Shown in pieces: positions 1 through 6,340 of a DNA stretch of 10,174 nucleotides (positions are counted from its first letter, which is position 1; every line of letters begins with the position of its first letter). The stretch is from Roseateles_E sp005503085 (GTDB lineage: Bacteria; Pseudomonadota; Gammaproteobacteria; Burkholderiales; Burkholderiaceae_C), in NCBI RefSeq assembly GCF_028462495.1, contig NZ_JAQOWX010000160.1:1-10174 (forward strand). Reading direction: 5' to 3'. A program made the translations under genes and the position numbers. Below the pieces are notes generated by a model. It searched no databases, was not told the DNA's origin, and worked only from the letters and a program-made list of their open reading frames with translations.

Positions 1-249
1 CGCCAGCGTGTCGCTGTCCTGCAGCGCGGCGCGCAGCTGCGGGCCGGGCCGGGCCCAGTCCGGCCGGCCCAGATGGATGCTGCCGAACAGCCAGGCGCTG
101 CGCCCGTCCTTGCTGATGCGCCACAGCAGGCCGCGGTCGCGCTCGGGGCTCGGCTGTGTCTGGGCGACCGGGGGCGGCGGGCAGGCCGGGTCGGCCAGCG
201 CGGCCAAGGCCGGGACCAGCAGGAGGCTGAGCAGCAGAAGACGCATCAT
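1..249 (-). CDS. TraB/GumN-family exported protein, N-terminal part (cut by window edge)
   Basis: The reverse strand reads 83 open codons from an ATG at 249-247 (a second ATG follows at 246-244) to the window edge, so the C-terminal part is missing. The protein starts MMRLLLLSLLL, a typical Sec signal peptide with a likely cut after Ala19 (ALA/DP), followed by a proline-rich linker (residues 20-40). Residues 41-64 contain LLWRISKDGRSAWLFGSIHLG. This is the hallmark opening of the TraB/GumN family (PF01963): a tryptophan-containing strand and then the GS-I-H-x-G motif with the conserved His59. The family belongs to the wider Tiki/ChaN/EreA-like group; some relatives are metal-dependent proteases, and the bacterial members are mostly uncharacterised. 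An AAGGG lies 13 nt before the start, rather far for a Shine-Dalgarno. The gene is divergent from gshA and shares the 110-base gap with it. Family call good, function unknown, product likely periplasmic. Confidence 0.8.
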   Translation of the reverse strand, partial: MMRLLLLSLLLVPALAALADPACPPPPVAQTQPSPERDRGLLWRISKDGRSAWLFGSIHLGRPDWARPGPQLRAALQDSDTLA

Positions 250-300
250 GGTCCGCACTCTACCCTTGAGCCTGGCCGAATCGTCCCCATGTCTTGCTCC

Positions 301-306
301 TAGAAT
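301..306 (+). promoter_or_regulatory. Possible -10 element for gshA
   Basis: TAGAAT lies 54 bases before the gshA ATG and matches TATAAT in 5 of 6 positions. No convincing -35 hexamer sits 16-18 bases upstream (TTGAGC at 266-271 is 29 bases away), so the assignment rests on one element. The 250-359 gap must also hold the promoter of the divergent TraB/GumN gene, which I could not place. Confidence 0.25.
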
Positions 307-359
307 TGCTTCGCCCCCTCTTCCCCAGACCCCTTGCGGGTCACCGACAGGCACGACCC

Positions 360-1732
360 ATGGTCCCCCATCTGATCACCGCACTGAACGGCCCCATCAA
401 CGAGCTGGAGCAGCGCATCCTGGAGTCGATGCCGGCCATCGAACGCTGGTTCCGGCTCGAATGGATGGAGCACACGCCGCCGTTCTACAGCTCGGTCGAT
501 GTGCGCAATGCCGGCTTCAAGCTGGCCCCGGTCGACACCAATCTCTTCCCCGGCGGCTTCAACAACCTGACCCCCGAAATGCTGCCGCTGGCGGTGCAGG
601 CGGCGATGGCGGCGATCGAGAAGATCTGCCCCGAGNCGGCGGCTTCAACAACCTGACCCCCGAAATGCTGCCGCTGGCGGTGCAGGCGGCGATGGCGGCG
701 ATCGAGAAGATCTGCCCCGAGGCCAAGAACCTGCTGCTGGTGCCCGAGGCCAATATCCGCAACACCTTCTATCTGGCCAATGTCGCGACCCTGGTGCGCA
801 TCTTCACCCAGGCCGGCCTGAATGTGCGCCTGGGCAGCCTGGACGAGGACATCAAGCAGCCCACCGAGCTGAACCTGGCCGACGGCAGCAGCCTGACCCT
901 GGAGCCGCTGCTGCGCACCCGGGGCCGCCTCGGCCTGAAGGACTTCGATCCCTGCACCATCCTGCTGAACAACGATCTGTCGGCCGGTGTGCCCGGCGTG
1001 CTCGAAGGCCTGCACGAGCAGTATCTGCTGCCGCCGCTGCATGCCGGCTGGGCACTGCGCCGCAAGCACAACCATCTGCGCGCCTATGAAGAGGTGGCGA
1101 AGAAGTTTGCCAAATTGCTGGGCATGGATCCCTGGCTGATCAATCCGATGTTCACCCGCTGTGACACCTCGGCCGACAGCCCGGCTCAGGGCCTCGAGGC
1201 CTTGCAGACCCAGGCCGATGCGCTGCTCGGCAAGGTGCGTCGCAAGTACAAGGAATACGGCATACCGGAGAAGGCTTTCGTGATCATCAAGCCCGATGCC
1301 AGCACTTATGGCGCCGGGCTGTTGACGGTGCGCGATGCCAAGGACCTGGCGGCGCTGGAGCGCCTGCCCGGCAGCGTCGTCAAGGACGGTCAGGAAATCG
1401 GCACGCTGATCATCCAGGAGGGCGTGCCCACCCATGAGCGCGTCAACGAGGCGGTGGCCGAGCCGGTGGTCTACATGATGGACCGCTATGTGGTGGGCGG
1501 CTTCTACCGCGTCCATGCCGAGCGTGGCTTCGACGAGAACCTGAACGCGCCGGGCTCGCGCTTCGTGCCGCTGGCCTTTGCCGAGTCCTCGCAGTTGCCG
1601 CGCCCCGGCGTCAAGCCCGGCGCCAGCGCGCCGAACCGCTTCTATATGTACGGCGTGATCGCGCGGCTGGCGATGCTGGCAGCCAGCTATGAGCTGGAGG
1701 TCACCGATCCGGACGCCGAGGTCTACGAGTAA
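360..1732 (+). CDS. gshA: Glutamate-cysteine ligase (GshA, proteobacterial type), broken by an assembly scar
   Basis: This enzyme joins glutamate and cysteine with ATP in the first, rate-limiting step of glutathione synthesis in the cytoplasm. The protein matches the GshA type of acidophile and beta-/gammaproteobacterial genomes (PF08886/TIGR02049), unrelated in sequence to E. coli GshA. Recognisable stretches are the N-terminal FFPGGFNNLTPEM-like region (here LFPGGFNNLTPEM), the nucleotide-binding-like IIKPDASTYGAGLLTVRD (near corrected residue 282), and RYVVGGFYRVH with its flanks near the C-terminus. The reading frame shifts at the N (636), where 85 bases are repeated. With 86 bases removed, the ATG at 360 and the stop at 1730-1732 share one frame and encode 428 residues, the usual family length. 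The start ATG is preceded only by a weak purine patch (GACAGG); a 5-bp hairpin, GACCC-CTTGC-GGGTC (328-342), lies just before it. The next gene is kup, 117 bases on with its own promoter candidate. The break is very probably artificial. Confidence 0.93.
551..635 (+). repeat. 85-base direct repeat, copy 1 (assembly overlap)
   Basis: This stretch, from CGGCGGCTTCAACAACC to AAGATCTGCCCCGAG, is repeated base for base at 637-721. The copies are separated only by the ambiguous base at 636. It encodes GshA residues around GGFNNLTPEM to KICPE. Perfect identity, one N between copies and a lost frame are what two overlapping contig ends give when scaffolded without merging. Confidence 0.97.
636..636. 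other. Ambiguous base / scaffold join
   Basis: This is the only N in the window. It lies exactly between the two 85-base copies, so it marks a contig join rather than an uncertain base call. It should not be read as part of a codon. Confidence 0.93.
637..721 (+). repeat. 85-base direct repeat, copy 2 (assembly overlap)
   Basis: This is identical to 551-635 and continues without a break into the rest of gshA (AKNLLLVPEAN). The offset between copies is 86 bases, or 2 modulo 3, which explains the apparent frameshift from the N-terminal to the C-terminal frame of gshA. Confidence 0.97.
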
Positions 1733-1780
1733 GCGCCGGACGGCGGCGGCGTCAAGCTCGGTGTCCCCCCGATATCCGGA

Positions 1781-1811
1781 TTGACGCACCGCACAATGGC
1801 GGGCGCACAAT
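1781..1811 (+). promoter_or_regulatory. kup: Candidate sigma-70 promoter for kup
   Basis: TTGACG (1781-1786) matches the -35 consensus in 5 of 6 positions. CACAAT (1806-1811) is a weaker -10 at a 19-base spacing, slightly long. The heptamer GCACAAT occurs twice here (1791-1797 and 1805-1811), with starts 14 bases apart; the first copy is too close to the -35 to be its partner. The position, 38 bases before the kup start, fits. No clear terminator separates gshA from kup, so read-through is also possible. Confidence 0.4.
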
Positions 1812-1826
1812 AGCGCTTTTGGCAAT

Positions 1827-1842
1827 CTGCGGCATGCCGCAG
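1827..1842. repeat. 16-bp perfect palindrome just upstream of kup
   Basis: CTGCGGCATGCCGCAG equals its own reverse complement. As RNA it can fold into a 6-bp stem (CTGCGG/CCGCAG) with a CATG loop. It ends 7 bases before the GTG start, over the place where a Shine-Dalgarno would be expected, and no clear Shine-Dalgarno is visible. It could be a dimeric-protein operator or an RNA hairpin that tunes translation; neither is shown. Confidence 0.75.
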
Positions 1843-1849
1843 CCCCTTT

Positions 1850-3733
1850 GTGAGTTCATCCACCGCGACCCGCAGCCCCTTGGCCCAAGCGGGCCTGACT
1901 CTCGGCGCCCTGGGCGTCGTCTATGGCGATATCGGCACCAGCCCGCTGTATGCGCTCAAAGAGGTGTTTCACGGCGGCCATGTGCCGCTGACTCACGACA
2001 ACATCCTGGGCGTGCTCTCGCTGTTGTTCTGGACTATGACGGTCGTGGTCTCGCTGAAGTACGTGCTGCTGATACTGCGAGCTGACAACAACGGCGAGGG
2101 TGGCCTGATCGCGATGCTGGCCCTGGCCACCAATGCGGTCAACGACAAGCCCAGGCTGCGCCGTCGCCTGATGCTGGTGGGCCTGTTCGGCACTGCGATT
2201 TTCTATGGCGATGCGGTGATCACGCCGGCGATGACGGTGCTCAGCGCGGTCGAGGGCATCGATGTCTATGCGCCGCAGTTCCACGATGCCATCGTGCCGG
2301 TGGCCCTCTTGGTGCTGGCCGGCCTGTTCGCGGTGCAGCGCTTCGGCACCGGCGGCATCGGCCGTGCCTTCGGGCCGGTGATGCTGTGCTGGTTTGTCAG
2401 CCTGGCGCTGCTGGGCCTGCCCAAGGTGCTGGACAACCCCCATGTGCTGCAGGCGCTGAACCCGGCCTGGGCCCTGGCTTTCTGCCTGGAATACCGCTGG
2501 GTGGCCTTCGTCGCGCTGGGTGCGGTGGTGCTGGTGGTGACCGGCGGCGAGGCGCTCTATGCCGACCTCGGCCATTTCGGCAAGAAGCCGATCCGCTATG
2601 CCTGGTACGGCGTCGTGATGCCGGCGCTGGTGATCAATTACTTCGGCCAGGGCGCGCTGCTGCTGCAGCAGCCCGAGGCGATCAAGAACCCCTTCTTCCT
2701 GCTGGCCCCGGTGTGGGCCGAGATCCCGTTGTTTCTGCTGTCCGCCGTGGCGGCCAGCGTGGCCTCGCAGGCGCTGATCACGGCCGCCTTCTCGGTCACC
2801 AAGCAGGCGGTGCAGCTGGGCATCTTGCCGCGCATGCGCATCCTGCACACCTCGGTGCGCGACACCGGCCAGATCTATGTGCCCTTCGTCAACTGGGGGC
2901 TGTTCGTCTTCGTCGTGCTGGCGGTGGTGCTGTTCGGCTCCAGCAGCAAGCTGGCCGGCGCCTACGGCGTGGCGGTGACGATAGACATGACCATCACCAC
3001 GGTGATGACCTTCTTCGTGATCCGCTATGGCTGGCGCTATCCGCTGGCGCTGTGCGTGGCCGCCACCGGTGTGTTCTTCCTGATCGACATCACCTTCCTG
3101 GCCTCCAATCTGCTGAAGCTGGCCCATGGCGGCTGGTTCCCGCTGCTGATCGGCGTCGGCATGTTCACCCTGATGCTGACCTGGAAGCAGGGCCGGCGCC
3201 AGCTCAGCCACAAGCTGCGCGAGGACGCGATCGACCTGAAGAGTTTTCTGGAAGCCGTCTTCATCAACCCGCCGACCCGGGTGTCCGGCACCGCGGTGTT
3301 CCTGGCCGCCGAGCAGGGCGTGACGCCCAACGCCCTCTTGCACAACCTCAAGCACAACAAGGTGCTGCACGAGCAGAACCTGTTTGTCAGCGTCAAGCAC
3401 CACGAGGTGCCCTGGGTCAGCTTCGACAAGCGCGTCCAGGTCGAGAGCCTGGGCAAGGACTGCTGGGCCGTCAGCCTGAACTTCGGTTTCAAGAACGAGC
3501 CCGATGTGCCCGAGGCGCTGCAGCTGCTGGAGCAGCGCGGCGTGCATCTGGAAGAGATGGAGACCAGCTACTTCCTGTCGCGCGACATCGTGATCCCGAC
3601 CACCGGCGGCGGCATGGCCCTGTGGCGCGAGAAGCTGTTCGCCAGCATGCACCGCAATGCCGCCGCAGCGGCCGACTTCCTGCACCTGCCGACCAACCGC
3701 ATCGTCGAGCTGGGCTCCAAGGTCGAGATCTGA
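1850..3733 (+). CDS. kup: Low-affinity potassium uptake protein Kup
   Basis: This is a KUP/HAK/KT-family secondary transporter (PF02705) that brings K+ across the inner membrane, probably by proton symport. The 627 residues are close to the 622 of E. coli Kup. The family signature GVVYGDIGTSPLY is at residues 22-34 in the first membrane helix, and GGEALYADLGHFG at about 232-244. About twelve hydrophobic segments run to roughly residue 450 (the last in GGWFPLLIGVGMFTLML), followed by a soluble C-terminal domain of about 175 residues expected in the cytoplasm. The start is GTG at 1850: an in-frame TAG at 1811 limits upstream extension, no ATG, GTG or TTG lies between, and the signature would sit too near the N-terminus for a later start. 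It has no visible Shine-Dalgarno. The gene stands between gshA and a Fur-controlled unit and appears to be its own transcription unit. All expected landmarks are present, with no sign of damage. Confidence 0.96.
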   Translation: MSSSTATRSPLAQAGLTLGALGVVYGDIGTSPLYALKEVFHGGHVPLTHDNILGVLSLLFWTMTVVVSLKYVLLILRADNNGEGGLIAMLALATNAVNDKPRLRRRLMLVGLFGTAIFYGDAVITPAMTVLSAVEGIDVYAPQFHDAIVPVALLVLAGLFAVQRFGTGGIGRAFGPVMLCWFVSLALLGLPKVLDNPHVLQALNPAWALAFCLEYRWVAFVALGAVVLVVTGGEALYADLGHFGKKPIRYAWYGVVMPALVINYFGQGALLLQQPEAIKNPFFLLAPVWAEIPLFLLSAVAASVASQALITAAFSVTKQAVQLGILPRMRILHTSVRDTGQIYVPFVNWGLFVFVVLAVVLFGSSSKLAGAYGVAVTIDMTITTVMTFFVIRYGWRYPLALCVAATGVFFLIDITFLASNLLKLAHGGWFPLLIGVGMFTLMLTWKQGRRQLSHKLREDAIDLKSFLEAVFINPPTRVSGTAVFLAAEQGVTPNALLHNLKHNKVLHEQNLFVSVKHHEVPWVSFDKRVQVESLGKDCWAVSLNFGFKNEPDVPEALQLLEQRGVHLEEMETSYFLSRDIVIPTTGGGMALWREKLFASMHRNAAAAADFLHLPTNRIVELGSKVEI

Positions 3734-3746
3734 TCGCTGCACGCCT

Positions 3747-3766
3747 GCCGCACGGACGGCTGTGGC
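3747..3766 (+). terminator. Weak hairpin after kup, possible terminator
   Basis: GCCGCA (3747-3752) can pair with TGTGGC (3761-3766), including one G-U pair, around an 8-base loop. It begins 13 bases after the kup stop. Only a short T-rich stretch follows (GTGTTTG), so it is a poor intrinsic terminator; Rho-dependent ending is equally possible. Confidence 0.22.
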
Positions 3767-3780
3767 GTGTTTGCATCAAT

Positions 3781-3810
3781 CTGTTAATGAGAATCGTTAT
3801 TAAGTAGAAT
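3781..3810 (+). promoter_or_regulatory. Candidate promoter of the receptor-chelatase operon
   Basis: TAGAAT (3805-3810) matches the -10 consensus in 5 of 6 positions. CTGTTA (3781-3786) is a weak -35 (3 of 6) at 18 bases. The Fur-box match (3783-3801) covers the -35 and spacer, where a bound repressor would block RNA polymerase. Transcription would start near 3816-3818, leaving a leader of about 240 nt before the receptor ATG. Confidence 0.5.
3783..3801. promoter_or_regulatory. Fur box
   Basis: GTTAATGAGAATCGTTATT matches the 19-base Fur consensus GATAATGATAATCATTATC at 15 of 19 positions, including the central AAT-C and both outer TAATGA/TTAT half sites. It is an AT-rich island in a very GC-rich region, which makes chance less likely. 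Fur with Fe2+ would repress here when iron is plentiful, so the downstream receptor and CobN-like gene should be induced by iron limitation. The position relative to the promoter candidate is right for repression. Binding is inferred from sequence only. Confidence 0.82.
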
Positions 3811-4057
3811 CTGCGCATCGCGAGTTTTGCGGCCATCGGCTGCGAACTCGCCGACAGAGCCAGCCAGCCGCCTTTTTGGCTTTTTTCGCCCGCCGCTCGA
3901 CCAGCACAAAGTCCCCAACCCAGCCGCAGGCCCGATGCTTCTTGCCTGCCGAACGGGCCAGGCTTTGCCAGCGGCGACGGCCTCCGGGGCCTCAAGCGAT
4001 GGCGGGCCGCGCCCGGGCGGCGGCCGCGCCTGCAGCGAACGAATCCAAGGTCCGTCC
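3811..4057 (+). other. Structured 5' leader of the receptor mRNA
   Basis: No credible gene lies here. The receptor frame stays open upstream, to a TTG at 3827 and an ATG at 3935, but the signal peptide starts at 4058, so the open frame is best read as untranslated leader. Two hairpins are visible. The first, 3820-3851, has GCGAGTT paired with AACTCGC and an inner GCGGCC-ATC-GGCTGC stem with one G-U pair. The second, 4005-4025, has an 8-bp GC stem with one bulged G and a CCGG loop. Between them are two T-runs (3873-3877, 3881-3886). No cobalamin-riboswitch B12 box was found. The GC content makes some pairing expected by chance; the 5'-end hairpin is the more notable one. Confidence 0.5.
4047..4050 (+). 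promoter_or_regulatory. Shine-Dalgarno that fixes the receptor start
   Basis: AAGG stands 7 bases before the ATG at 4058. It supports this start over the longer in-frame alternatives at 3827 (TTG) and 3935 (ATG), which would bury the signal peptide inside the protein. Confidence 0.65.
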
Positions 4058-6325
4058 ATGGCACGCTGCTCTACTTCTACTTCGTCCGTTCTCGCCCGCG
4101 CTCTGCCGCGCCTGCATCCGCTGGCGCTGGCCGCCGCCTCGCTGGCGGGCCTGGCCCAGGCCCAGCCGCTGACGGCGCCCGATCTGCCCAAGGTGGTGAC
4201 TTCGGCCACGCGGCTCGAAACCCCGGAAGACGAGGTCGCGGCCAGCGTCACCACGCTGACGGACAAGGACATCGCGCGCAAGCAGGCCGGCGACATCAAG
4301 GACATGCTGCGCCAGGAGGTGGGCATTTCGGTGCGTTCGCAGCCGAATCGCAGCGCCGCCGCCGCCTCGGGTGTCGGGCGTGGCGGCAATGAGGGCATCA
4401 ACATCCGTGGCCTGGAGGGCAACCAGGTGCTGTTGCAGACCGACGGCGTGCGGCTGCCGATGATGTATTCCAGCGGCCCGGTGGTCGCCGGTCGTGGCGA
4501 CTACATCGATGTCGAGGCCTTCAAGCAGGTGGAAATCCTGCGTGGCTCGGCGTCGACTTCCTATGGCAGTGACGGCCTGGCCGGCGCGGTCAGTTTTCAA
4601 ACCAAGGATCCGAGCGATCTGGTGCCCAAGGGCAAGAGCTCGCAGGCGGCGCTGAAGCTGGGCTATTCGTCGGTCGACAATTCCACCACCTTCGTGCCCA
4701 GCTATGCCTTCCGCGGCGATCAGTTCGAGGGCCTGCTGCTTGCCAGCCTGCGCAGTGGGCATGAGTCCGACACGCGTGGCGACAACCATGCGAAGAACAT
4801 CAACCGCACCGTCGGCAACCCTCAGGACATCAGCTCCAACTACCTGCTGGGCAAGCTGATGTACAAGCTGGACGCTCGCCAGCGCTTCAAGCTCTCTGTC
4901 GAAAACATGGACCGCGATGTGGACACCACGGTTTACACCCTGTTTGGCGACCCAAGACCGGCCTATGCGACCACGACCCGCGTCGATGCAAACGAGCGTA
5001 TCAATCGCTCGCTGGTCAAGCTGGACTACGAGTTTACGGATAGCAGTAATCCCATCTTCCAGCGGGCGTTGGTCAATGTTTACTGGCAGAAGGCCAAGAA
5101 CCGGCAACTGGGCTATGAGGAAAAGTCCGATGCGATCAGTGCGACAGTTTCCTGGAACAGCCGTGCGCGTGATGCTCTCTATGCCGAGCGCCTGGTCGGT
5201 GGTTCGGTGCAGTTCGAGACCTATCTTGGGAACCAGCGCATCGTCTATGGTCTGGATGCTTCCAGCACCCTGGTGTCTTCGTTGAAGGGCGGCGGCAACT
5301 ATGCCGACGGCAAGCTGGTCACTGCCGGAAGTGGTCGCTTCACGGTCGACAAGAGCTTCCCCGACACCGACTACCGCCTGTTCGGTGCCTTCATCCAGGA
5401 TGAGATCACGCTGGGCGATTTCACCGTGACACCGGGTCTGCGCTTGGATCGCTTCGAGCTGAATCCGCGCAAGGGCGACCCGCTCTACACCATCAGCAAT
5501 CCGACCGAGCCCACCAAGCTCAGCGACCAGGAGTTGTCGCCCAAGTTGGGGGTGGTCTGGACCTACTCGCCGCTGCTACGCGTGTTCGGCCAATACTCGC
5601 ATGGCTTCCGGGCGCCGGCGCCTAGCCAGGTCAATGGTGGGGTGAACAATCCGACGGCACGACCGGCGTACATCTCTATCGGCAACCCGAACCTGAAGCC
5701 AGAAACCAGCGATTCCTTCGAGCTGGGCCTGCGCGGCCGCAGTGACAGCTGGCGTTACAGCGCCGCTCTGTTCAGAGGGCGTTACAAGGACTTTATCGAG
5801 ACGGGTCGGACGGTTCGAGGAACGGGCTCCGTGGCCGACCCCCTGGTGTTCCAGTCCGTGAATCTGAATAGCGCGAGCATTCGTGGCGTCGAATTGTCGT
5901 CCGCGTGGAATTTCCTGCCCAACTGGACGGCCAGCGCTAGCTATGCCCATACAAAGGGTGATAGTGAGCTTGGCGGCATCAAGACACCCCTGATCAGCAT
6001 CGACCCCGACAAGGGCGTGCTGGGCCTGCGCTACGAACAGGCCGGTGTCTGGGGTGCGGAGCTGAATGTCACGGGCATGAAGAGCCAGCGTCGCAACCCG
6101 AACCCACGCGAAAACTACACGCCAAAGGGTTTTGTCGTCGGAGATGTCACGGCCTGGTACGAGATCGGCAAACAGTGGTCGCTCAACGTCGGCATCAGCA
6201 ATATCGGCGATGTGAAGTACGCACTGTGGTCGGACACGCGATCCGTCGCGCCGACGGCCGTCGCGCTGGACGCCTACACCCAGCCCGGCCGCAATCTCAG
6301 CGCCAGCGTTCGCTACCAGTTCTGA
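4058..6325 (+). CDS. TonB-dependent heme/hemoglobin-type outer-membrane receptor
   Basis: The 755 residues form an outer-membrane receptor of the hemoglobin/transferrin/lactoferrin (HmuR/BhuR-like) group, which moves a bound ligand into the periplasm using TonB-ExbB-ExbD energy. The start is ATG 4058, with AAGG 7 bases before it and a signal peptide directly behind it (likely cut after Ala35, AQA/QP). A TonB box follows (KVVTSATR, 45-52), then the plug with NIRGLEGNQVLLQTDGVR and EILRGSASTSYGSDGLAGAVSF, then a beta-barrel ending in the aromatic VRYQF typical of Bam-assembled barrels. The heme-receptor boxes are present: YSHGFRAP (FRAP 517-520) and NPNL (543-546). The histidine usually found between them in HemR/HmuR proteins is absent, and no histidine is seen in the plug apical loop, which has MMY at 135-137. 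Roughly 4880-6150 uses more A/T-ending codons than its neighbours. A Fur box precedes it and a CobN-like gene follows after 15 bases. Receptor family sure; heme as ligand likely, and another iron or cobalt tetrapyrrole possible. Confidence 0.9.
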   Translation: MARCSTSTSSVLARALPRLHPLALAAASLAGLAQAQPLTAPDLPKVVTSATRLETPEDEVAASVTTLTDKDIARKQAGDIKDMLRQEVGISVRSQPNRSAAAASGVGRGGNEGINIRGLEGNQVLLQTDGVRLPMMYSSGPVVAGRGDYIDVEAFKQVEILRGSASTSYGSDGLAGAVSFQTKDPSDLVPKGKSSQAALKLGYSSVDNSTTFVPSYAFRGDQFEGLLLASLRSGHESDTRGDNHAKNINRTVGNPQDISSNYLLGKLMYKLDARQRFKLSVENMDRDVDTTVYTLFGDPRPAYATTTRVDANERINRSLVKLDYEFTDSSNPIFQRALVNVYWQKAKNRQLGYEEKSDAISATVSWNSRARDALYAERLVGGSVQFETYLGNQRIVYGLDASSTLVSSLKGGGNYADGKLVTAGSGRFTVDKSFPDTDYRLFGAFIQDEITLGDFTVTPGLRLDRFELNPRKGDPLYTISNPTEPTKLSDQELSPKLGVVWTYSPLLRVFGQYSHGFRAPAPSQVNGGVNNPTARPAYISIGNPNLKPETSDSFELGLRGRSDSWRYSAALFRGRYKDFIETGRTVRGTGSVADPLVFQSVNLNSASIRGVELSSAWNFLPNWTASASYAHTKGDSELGGIKTPLISIDPDKGVLGLRYEQAGVWGAELNVTGMKSQRRNPNPRENYTPKGFVVGDVTAWYEIGKQWSLNVGISNIGDVKYALWSDTRSVAPTAVALDAYTQPGRNLSASVRYQF

Positions 6326-6340
6326 GGTCGCCAGTTCCGT

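Noticed and set aside
360..1732. gshA as a genuine pseudogene or programmed frameshift
   Set aside because: The frame change falls exactly at an N between two perfect copies of 85 bases, and all family motifs are intact on both sides, so an assembly join is far simpler.
485..1825. A 446-codon minus-strand open frame opposite gshA
   Set aside because: It mirrors gshA codon bias, runs through the N and the duplicated block, and has no domain signature.
1856..3742. A 628-codon minus-strand open frame opposite kup
   Set aside because: It covers nearly exactly the kup gene, with a His/Gln/Arg-rich translation and no membrane or enzyme motif. It is a mirror of kup codon bias.
2386..3807. A 473-codon plus-strand frame overlapping kup
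   Set aside because: It is a shifted frame inside kup with an Arg/Ala/Gly-rich translation and no motif; kup itself is certain there.
3866..3886. Rho-independent terminator or attenuator (AGCC...GGCT followed by six T)
   Set aside because: The stem is only 4 bp with an 8-base loop, too weak to call, although the T-run is suggestive if it combines with the upstream hairpin.
3827..4057. N-terminal extension of the TonB receptor (TTG at 3827 or ATG at 3935)
   Set aside because: It would place the signal peptide 40-77 residues inside the protein. The ATG at 4058 has an AAGG at good spacing and starts the signal peptide directly.
3811..4057. Cobalamin riboswitch before the receptor, suggested by the CobN neighbour
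   Set aside because: I found no B12 box (GCCACTG and the surrounding conserved core) in the leader. A Fur box is present instead.
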